Program-made: the position numbers and the translations under genes
NCBI RefSeq assembly: GCF_900239495.1
Contig: NZ_OENE01000048.1
Location: 1 to 36,867, forward strand
Origin: Tenacibaculum finnmarkense genomovar ulcerans
Lineage (GTDB): Bacteria; Bacteroidota; Bacteroidia; Flavobacteriales; Flavobacteriaceae
Length of the DNA: 36,867 nucleotides
Direction of reading: 5' to 3'
Part shown: positions 32,143 through 36,867 of the stretch, one piece after another
How positions within the stretch are numbered: the first letter of the stretch is position 1
Layout of the letters: each line of letters opens with the position of its first letter
The notes under the pieces: model-generated
What the model was told of the DNA's origin: nothing
The model's database searches: none
The model's input: the letters and a program-made list of their open reading frames with translations, nothing else

Positions 32143-33480
32143 TTATAGCCGTTGTTTTAATCTGAATTCAAATTTAAGATTTTTTTCACCTCTTTTTACC
32201 GTCATTTTTATTTTCTTAGAAGGTTTTTGCTGAAACATCGCTATTATTTCACCTAACTCATATTGATAGGCTGCCCTATTATTTATTTTTTTGATAATAT
32301 CGCCTTTTTGCAAACCTGCTTTACCTGCTGGCGAATCGGTTAAAACCTGATCAATTTTAAAAGAAGGTTTAAATTTGTATTGATATTTTGTACTTAAAGA
32401 AATAATACGCCCATTATTTTGATGACTATCTGCAGTTGCACTTTTAGCAGTAACTTCTTCTTTTACCAATTCTTGCCCATCATGAATAAGCTGTAAACCA
32501 CTCATATTATAATAAAAACCTTTTTTTAAAGACGCATTTTTCTTTAATAGCAGCTTTTTATTCGGATAATCTATCCAAACTTTAAAGCGCTTTAAAATAG
32601 CACCACCTATACTCCCATTTCGTTCCTTAAAACGCCTGGCATTGATGGTTGATGTTTTATCTAAAAAAGAAACCGTAGGAGTCTTAATTTCATAATTACC
32701 CAGCAAAATAGCGGGGATTTTACTTCGTTTTCCGTAAACAGTTCCGCTAAGCCCTTCACCTAAAACATCATTAAAATGCTTTATTGGAGTTTTTAGTACC
32801 TGTTTTGTGTTTTCAAACAACCACATCGCATCGCTACCGCCTGTATCTATTAACATTTTTACAGGCGTTACCAAATTACCTACGGTATCAACTTTAACGG
32901 CAACATCGATATAAGGTTTTTTACGATAAAAACGCAGCGGAAATGCTTCACATTTTCTGCATTTTTTTTGCTGATATTTCTTCGGATTATAAAAAATAAT
33001 TTTTGAGGTTTTATAATTAATTTCAGCAATAACATCTTTTAATAAATCATAGCCAATAATGCCATGAATAGTTGTTCCCATTTTTGCTGACAAATTAAAA
33101 TCTTCGGTTAAAACAACAAACAAATCTTGATTATTTCCTACAATAGTATTAAGTTTTAGTTCATTTTTTGTTGAAATCAATGCCGTAACAGGAGCACCGC
33201 CCCCCAAACCACGAAGCAGTACTTTTTTTACATTATTCAATTTTAAACTATCTTTTTTTGTCAGATTAAATAACAAGGTATTCCCTACGCCTGTATCTAA
33301 AATAAAAGATAGTTTTTGCCCGTTAACCGACACAGGCATAACAATTAAATTATTTATTAATTTAAAACGCACTACCTGTTTTTTTGTTTGACTCCCTAAA
33401 AACATAAAGTTATTTTGAGAAAAGGAAATCACACTACAAAAGACAGCAAAAAAGAAGCTTATTTTTTTGATTAAAGTCAT
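32143..33480 (-). CDS. Secreted retropepsin-like aspartyl protease with PDZ domain
   Basis: 445 residues with signal peptide (ends ISFSQ). Two retropepsin-like halves each carry an active-site triad: LDTG (Asp62) and IDTGG (Asp212), so a single chain could form the whole catalytic pair. A PDZ domain closes the protein (about 365-440: TDSPAGKAGLQKGDIIKKIN). This aspartyl protease plus PDZ layout is common in Bacteroidota; substrates are unknown. A KKCRKC pair (Cys174 and Cys177) lies between the halves. Divergent from the aminotransferase gene. Confidence 0.88.
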   Translation of the reverse strand: MTLIKKISFFFAVFCSVISFSQNNFMFLGSQTKKQVVRFKLINNLIVMPVSVNGQKLSFILDTGVGNTLLFNLTKKDSLKLNNVKKVLLRGLGGGAPVTALISTKNELKLNTIVGNNQDLFVVLTEDFNLSAKMGTTIHGIIGYDLLKDVIAEINYKTSKIIFYNPKKYQQKKCRKCEAFPLRFYRKKPYIDVAVKVDTVGNLVTPVKMLIDTGGSDAMWLFENTKQVLKTPIKHFNDVLGEGLSGTVYGKRSKIPAILLGNYEIKTPTVSFLDKTSTINARRFKERNGSIGGAILKRFKVWIDYPNKKLLLKKNASLKKGFYYNMSGLQLIHDGQELVKEEVTAKSATADSHQNNGRIISLSTKYQYKFKPSFKIDQVLTDSPAGKAGLQKGDIIKKINNRAAYQYELGEIIAMFQQKPSKKIKMTVKRGEKNLKFEFRLKQRL

Positions 33481-33569
33481 TCATTTCAATTTTTGCATTA
33501 AGATACATATTTATATTTTCAAAATTTTGTTTTTTTAAGAAATAAGGGCTATTTTTTTCAAATAAAAAT

Positions 33570-33581
33570 TGCAAATTTGCA
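33570..33581. promoter_or_regulatory. 12-bp perfect palindrome upstream of the aminotransferase gene
   Basis: TGCAAATTTGCA lies 26 bp before the aminotransferase start codon, in the region shared with the divergent protease gene. Its CAAATTTG core is one base from a -7 box. It may be part of the promoter, an operator, or both. Confidence 0.3.
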
Positions 33582-33607
33582 TATCAAACAACTATAAATT
33601 ATATACT

Positions 33608-34804
33608 ATGCCTGCTATTTCTATAAAAGGGAATTCTATGCCTCAATCACCAATTCGTAAATTGGTTCCTTTTGCTGAGGCCGCTAAAAAAAACGGAACA
33701 AAAGTGTTTCATTTGAATATTGGTCAGCCTGATATTAAAACACCTCAGGTAGCTTTAGATGCTGTTAAAAATAATACAATTGAAGTATTATCGTACGCAC
33801 GTTCTGAAGGTTCTGAGCAGTACCGTACAAAGTTAGCTGCATATTATGCTAAGAATGATATTCATGTAAAAGCAAGTAATATTATTGCTACCACAGGTGG
33901 TTCTGAAGCGTTATTATTTACCATTGGTAGTATTACCGATCCGGGTGATGAAATTATTATTCCTGAGCCTTTTTATGCCAACTACAACGGTTTTTCTACT
34001 GCATCAGGAGTCAAAGTAGTTCCTGTAATTTCTAAAATAGAAGATAATTTTGCCTTACCTGCTATTGAAGAGTTCGAGAAATTAATTACACCAAAAACAA
34101 AAGCAATTTTAATTTGCAACCCTGGTAACCCAACTGGTTATTTATATAGCGAAGCTGAAATTGAAAAATTAAAGCAAATTGTTTTAAAACACGATTTATT
34201 TTTAATTGCTGATGAAGTGTATCGTGAGTTTACTTATGATGGTGAAAAGCACAATTCAGTAATGACTTTAGATGGTTTAGAACAAAACGCTATTGTTATT
34301 GATTCTGTTTCTAAGCGTTACAGTATGTGCGGTGCAAGAATTGGATGTATTGTTTCTAGAAATGAAGAATTTATCAACACGGCTCTTAAATTTGCACAAG
34401 CTCGTTTAAGCCCTCCAACCTACGCTTTATTAGCGAGTGAAGCCGCTTTAGACACGCCTCAAAGTTATTTTGAACAAGTTATTGAAGAATATCAAGAACG
34501 TAGAAATACATTAATTTCTGAATTACAAAAAGTAGATGGTGTAAAAGTTGCAAATCCTAAAGGAGCTTTTTACTGTGTTGCAGAATTACCTGTAGCTGAT
34601 GCCGATCATTTTGCACAATGGATTTTAGAAGATTTCAACGACAATAACCAAACTATTATGGTTGCCCCTGCTAGTGGATTTTATTCTACACCAGGAGAAG
34701 GTAAAAACCAAATTCGTATGGCGTATGTATTAAATAAAGTTGATTTAATTCGTTCTGTAGAGATTTTAAAAATAGCTTTAACAGCATACAAAAAAAGATC
34801 ATAA
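33608..34804 (+). CDS. PLP-dependent class I/II aminotransferase (aspartate aminotransferase-like)
   Basis: 398 residues from MPAISIKGNSMPQSPIRK; an in-frame ATG 13 codons earlier gives a non-family extension. Fold type I aminotransferase: FHLNIGQPDIKTP, ATTGGSEAL, NPGNPTGYLYS, the pyridoxal-binding DEVYREF and Lys236 in DSVSKRYSMCGARIG (Schiff-base lysine), and an Arg near the C-terminus in NQIRMAYV for the substrate carboxylate. It transfers amino groups between amino and keto acids in the cytoplasm. The exact amino acid cannot be read from the motifs. murB follows 11 bp later, probably in one operon. Confidence 0.93.
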   Translation: MPAISIKGNSMPQSPIRKLVPFAEAAKKNGTKVFHLNIGQPDIKTPQVALDAVKNNTIEVLSYARSEGSEQYRTKLAAYYAKNDIHVKASNIIATTGGSEALLFTIGSITDPGDEIIIPEPFYANYNGFSTASGVKVVPVISKIEDNFALPAIEEFEKLITPKTKAILICNPGNPTGYLYSEAEIEKLKQIVLKHDLFLIADEVYREFTYDGEKHNSVMTLDGLEQNAIVIDSVSKRYSMCGARIGCIVSRNEEFINTALKFAQARLSPPTYALLASEAALDTPQSYFEQVIEEYQERRNTLISELQKVDGVKVANPKGAFYCVAELPVADADHFAQWILEDFNDNNQTIMVAPASGFYSTPGEGKNQIRMAYVLNKVDLIRSVEILKIALTAYKKRS

Positions 34805-34815
34805 ATACATATTCA

Positions 34816-35823
34816 TTGAATATTCAACAAAACATATCCTTAAAAAAATACAATACGTTTGGCATTCATGTTAATGCCAAACGTTTTGTTAGTATCGATT
34901 CACTTTATAGTTTACAACAACTTTTAAAATCAGAAAAAGACTTATTTTTAATTTCTGGCGGTAGCAATATGCTACTAACTAAAGATATTGAAAAGTTAGT
35001 TGTTCATATTAATTTAAAAGGAATTTCTATTGATAGAGAAAATGACAACGATATTTACATAACCGTAAATGCTGGTGAAAATTGGCACGATTTTGTACTT
35101 TGGTGTGTTTCTCAAAATTATGGTGGTATTGAAAATTTATCACTTATTCCAGGAAATGTAGGCACCTGCCCTATCCAAAATATTGGTGCTTATGGAGTAG
35201 AGGTTAAAGATACGATTACTCGAGTAGAAGCTATTGAAATTGAAACAGGTAAATTAGTCTGTTTTTCTAATGAAGATTGTAATTTTGGCTACCGAAATTC
35301 TATTTTTAAAAATGCTTCGAAAGGCAAATATATTATTACTTCGGTTTGTTTTAAACTTAGCAAAAAAGAACATAAACTAAACACTTCTTACGGTGCTATT
35401 GAAGCGGAATTTACGTCAAAAAACATTGTAAACCCAACTATAAAAAATATTTCGGATGCTATTATTGCCATTCGAAAATCAAAATTACCAGATCCTAAAA
35501 AAATTGGAAATAGCGGTAGTTTTTTTAAAAACCCTGTAATTTCAAAAAACCACTTTGAAACACTTATCAATCAGTTTCCGTTAATGCCTCATTACGAAAT
35601 TTCAAAAACAGAAGTAAAAGTTCCTGCGGGATGGTTAATTGAGCAATGTGGTTTTAAAGCAAAGCGTTTTGGTGCTTGTGGCGTGCATGAAAAACAAGCT
35701 TTAGTACTTGTTAATTATGCAAATGCAACGGGTAAAGAAATTTACGAACTAGCACAAAAAATTCAAGCAACAATTAAAGATACTTTTCAAATTGATTTAG
35801 AAATTGAAGTAAATATTATTTAA
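34816..35823 (+). CDS. murB: UDP-N-acetylenolpyruvoylglucosamine reductase
   Basis: 335 residues, starting at TTG (34816-34818) 11 bp after the aminotransferase stop; MNIQQNISLKKYNTFGI aligns with the usual MurB start. It reduces UDP-GlcNAc-enolpyruvate to UDP-MurNAc with NADPH in peptidoglycan synthesis. FAD-binding segments (LISGGSNMLL, LIPGNVGTCPIQNIGAYG) and the MurB C-terminal domain with GYRNSIFK, Ser235 in GNSGSFFKNP (proton donor) and GWLIEQCGFK are present. The YRNSIF loop and length place it in type I MurB, like E. coli. Its stop codon lies 2 bp before a tandem repeat array. Confidence 0.96.
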   Translation: MNIQQNISLKKYNTFGIHVNAKRFVSIDSLYSLQQLLKSEKDLFLISGGSNMLLTKDIEKLVVHINLKGISIDRENDNDIYITVNAGENWHDFVLWCVSQNYGGIENLSLIPGNVGTCPIQNIGAYGVEVKDTITRVEAIEIETGKLVCFSNEDCNFGYRNSIFKNASKGKYIITSVCFKLSKKEHKLNTSYGAIEAEFTSKNIVNPTIKNISDAIIAIRKSKLPDPKKIGNSGSFFKNPVISKNHFETLINQFPLMPHYEISKTEVKVPAGWLIEQCGFKAKRFGACGVHEKQALVLVNYANATGKEIYELAQKIQATIKDTFQIDLEIEVNII

Positions 35824-35825
35824 TA

Positions 35826-36867
35826 TTTCTTTTGATGATAAAAAAGTTCTCGATACATTTTTTTGAAAGAAAAAAACACTCGAACTGACAGTTCTTTTGA
35901 TAATCCTTGTCAATTCGAGTGATTTTAATGACTGAAAGGAATTAAAATTGTATCGAGAATTTGAATTGTTTTCTTTTGATGATAAAAAAGTTCTCGATAC
36001 ATTTTTTTGAAGGAAAAAAAACACTCGAACTGACAGTTATTTTAATGATTCTTGTCAATTCGAGTGATTTTAATGACTGAAAGGAATTAAAAATGTATCG
36101 AGAATTTGAATTGTTTTCTTTTGATGATAAAAAAGTTCTCGATACATTTTTTGAAGGAAAAAAACACTCGAACTAACCATTTTTTTTGATGATCCTTGTC
36201 AATTCGAGTGATTTTAATGACTGAAAGGAATTAAAATTGTATCGAGAATTTGAATTGTTTTCTGTTGATATTTAAAAAGTTCTCAATACATTTTTTGAAG
36301 GAAAAAAACACTCGAACTAACCGTTTTTTTTTGATGATTCTTGTCAATTCGAGTGATTTTAATGACTGAAAGGAATTAAAATAGTATCGAGAATTTGAAT
36401 TGTTTTCTGTTGATACTTAAAAAGTTCTCGATACATTTTTTGAAAGAAAAAAACACTCGAACTGACAGTTATTTTGATAATTCTTGTCAATTCGAGTGAT
36501 TTTAATGACTAGAAGGAATTAAAATAGTATCGAGAATTTGAATTGTTTTCTGTTGATACTAAAAAAGTTCTCGATACATTTTTTTGAAGGAAAAAAACAC
36601 TCGAACTGACAGTTATTTTGATAATTCTTGTCAATTCGAGTGATTTTAATGACTGAAAAGAATTAAAATAGTATCGAGAATTTGAATTGTTTTTTGTTGA
36701 TACTAAAAAAGTTCTCGATACATTTTTTTGAAGGAAAAAACACTCGAACTGACAGTTATTTTTGATGATTATTGTCAATTCGAGTGATTTTAATGACTAG
36801 AAGGAATTAAAATAGTATCGAGAATTTGAATTGTTTTCTGTTGATACTAAAAAAGTTCTCGATACAT
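35826..36867. repeat. Tandem array of about 144-bp units with nested inverted repeats
   Basis: Seven full units plus the start of an eighth, at 143-145 bp spacing (GTTCT anchor bases at 35846, 35990, 36135, 36279, 36424, 36567, 36711, 36855), continuing past the window edge. Each unit holds an outer inverted repeat, TTCTCGATACA and TGTATCGAGAA (unit 1: 35847-35857 and 35949-35959), around an inner one, CACTCGAACTGAC and GTCAATTCGAGTG (35877-35889 and 35909-35921). All arms share CTCGA. Units 1-3 carry TTTTGATGATA between units; later ones carry TGTTGATA followed by TTT, CTT or CTA. In units 3 and 4 the inner left arm ends CTAACC instead of CTGAC. No protein-coding sequence; spacing that alternates 143-145 bp breaks any shared frame. 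Confidence 0.93.

Noticed and set aside
35797..36778. Minus-strand open frames in the array with a repeating pattern of about 48 residues (FFLQKNVSRTFL...)
   Set aside because: 144 bp is divisible by three, so a repeat frame arises for free, but 143 and 145-bp spacings break it. The frames lack signals, and conserved bases follow palindrome arms rather than codon positions.
35826..36867. CRISPR array
   Set aside because: Units are whole-length repeats with no unique spacers, the repeat is far too long, and no cas genes are present.

Overview
The window is AT-rich chromosomal DNA from a member of the Bacteroidota, most likely a marine Flavobacteriaceae of the Tenacibaculum/Polaribacter type. 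The genus is a guess. The family-level call rests on type IX secretion sorting domains and PorP/SprF partners, lipoboxes and signal peptides of the Bacteroidota kind, a TAnnTTTG/TTG promoter, and clusters (DUF3570/DUF4266, DUF4856/imelysin/HTTM/TonB receptor) typical of that group.

Left end (67-3818, minus strand): a compact redox operon encoding a thioredoxin-like protein, an ApbE-type FMN transferase, a DUF4266 mini-lipoprotein, a DUF3570 predicted outer-membrane barrel with a very long Asp/His tract, and a Cys-containing lipoprotein. The DUF3570 protein carries an ApbE-target-like motif, so it may be the flavinylated partner of the system (inference).

3929-9812 (plus strand): surface-protein region. 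Two type B T9SS substrates (gliding-motility C-terminal domain) are each followed immediately by a PorP/SprF-family protein. Two related secreted proteins without any sorting domain lie upstream; one carries a fresh 237-bp internal duplication.

9841-24985 (minus strand): iron uptake. From the promoter end: DUF4856 lipoprotein, imelysin-like lipoprotein, fatty-acid-hydroxylase-type membrane enzyme, TonB-dependent receptor and HTTM protein, then a ferric-iron ABC transporter (binding lipoprotein, fused double permease, ATPase). The transporter is interrupted: about 4 kb of small accessory genes (12336-16220) lie between the binding protein and the permease. This block holds an Imm17-like membrane protein beside an unknown cytoplasmic protein, several lipoprotein or membrane hypotheticals, and inverted repeats suggestive of small mobile elements or gene cassettes.

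25059-35823: mostly housekeeping genes. 5'-nucleotidase-like lipoprotein, HExxH secreted protein, HMG-CoA lyase, valS, DUF1573 protein, PDZ-containing retropepsin-like protease, PLP aminotransferase and murB (TTG start). Between HMG-CoA lyase and valS lies a deletion scar that joins the start of an ECF sigma-factor gene to what looks like the tail of a head-GIN (DUF2807) gene.

Right end (35826-36867, continuing past the window): a tandem array of about 144-bp units abutting the murB stop codon. Each unit has two nested inverted repeats (TTCTCGATACA/TGTATCGAGAA outside, CACTCGAACTGAC/GTCAATTCGAGTG inside). No protein explains it, and it is the most striking unexplained structure here.
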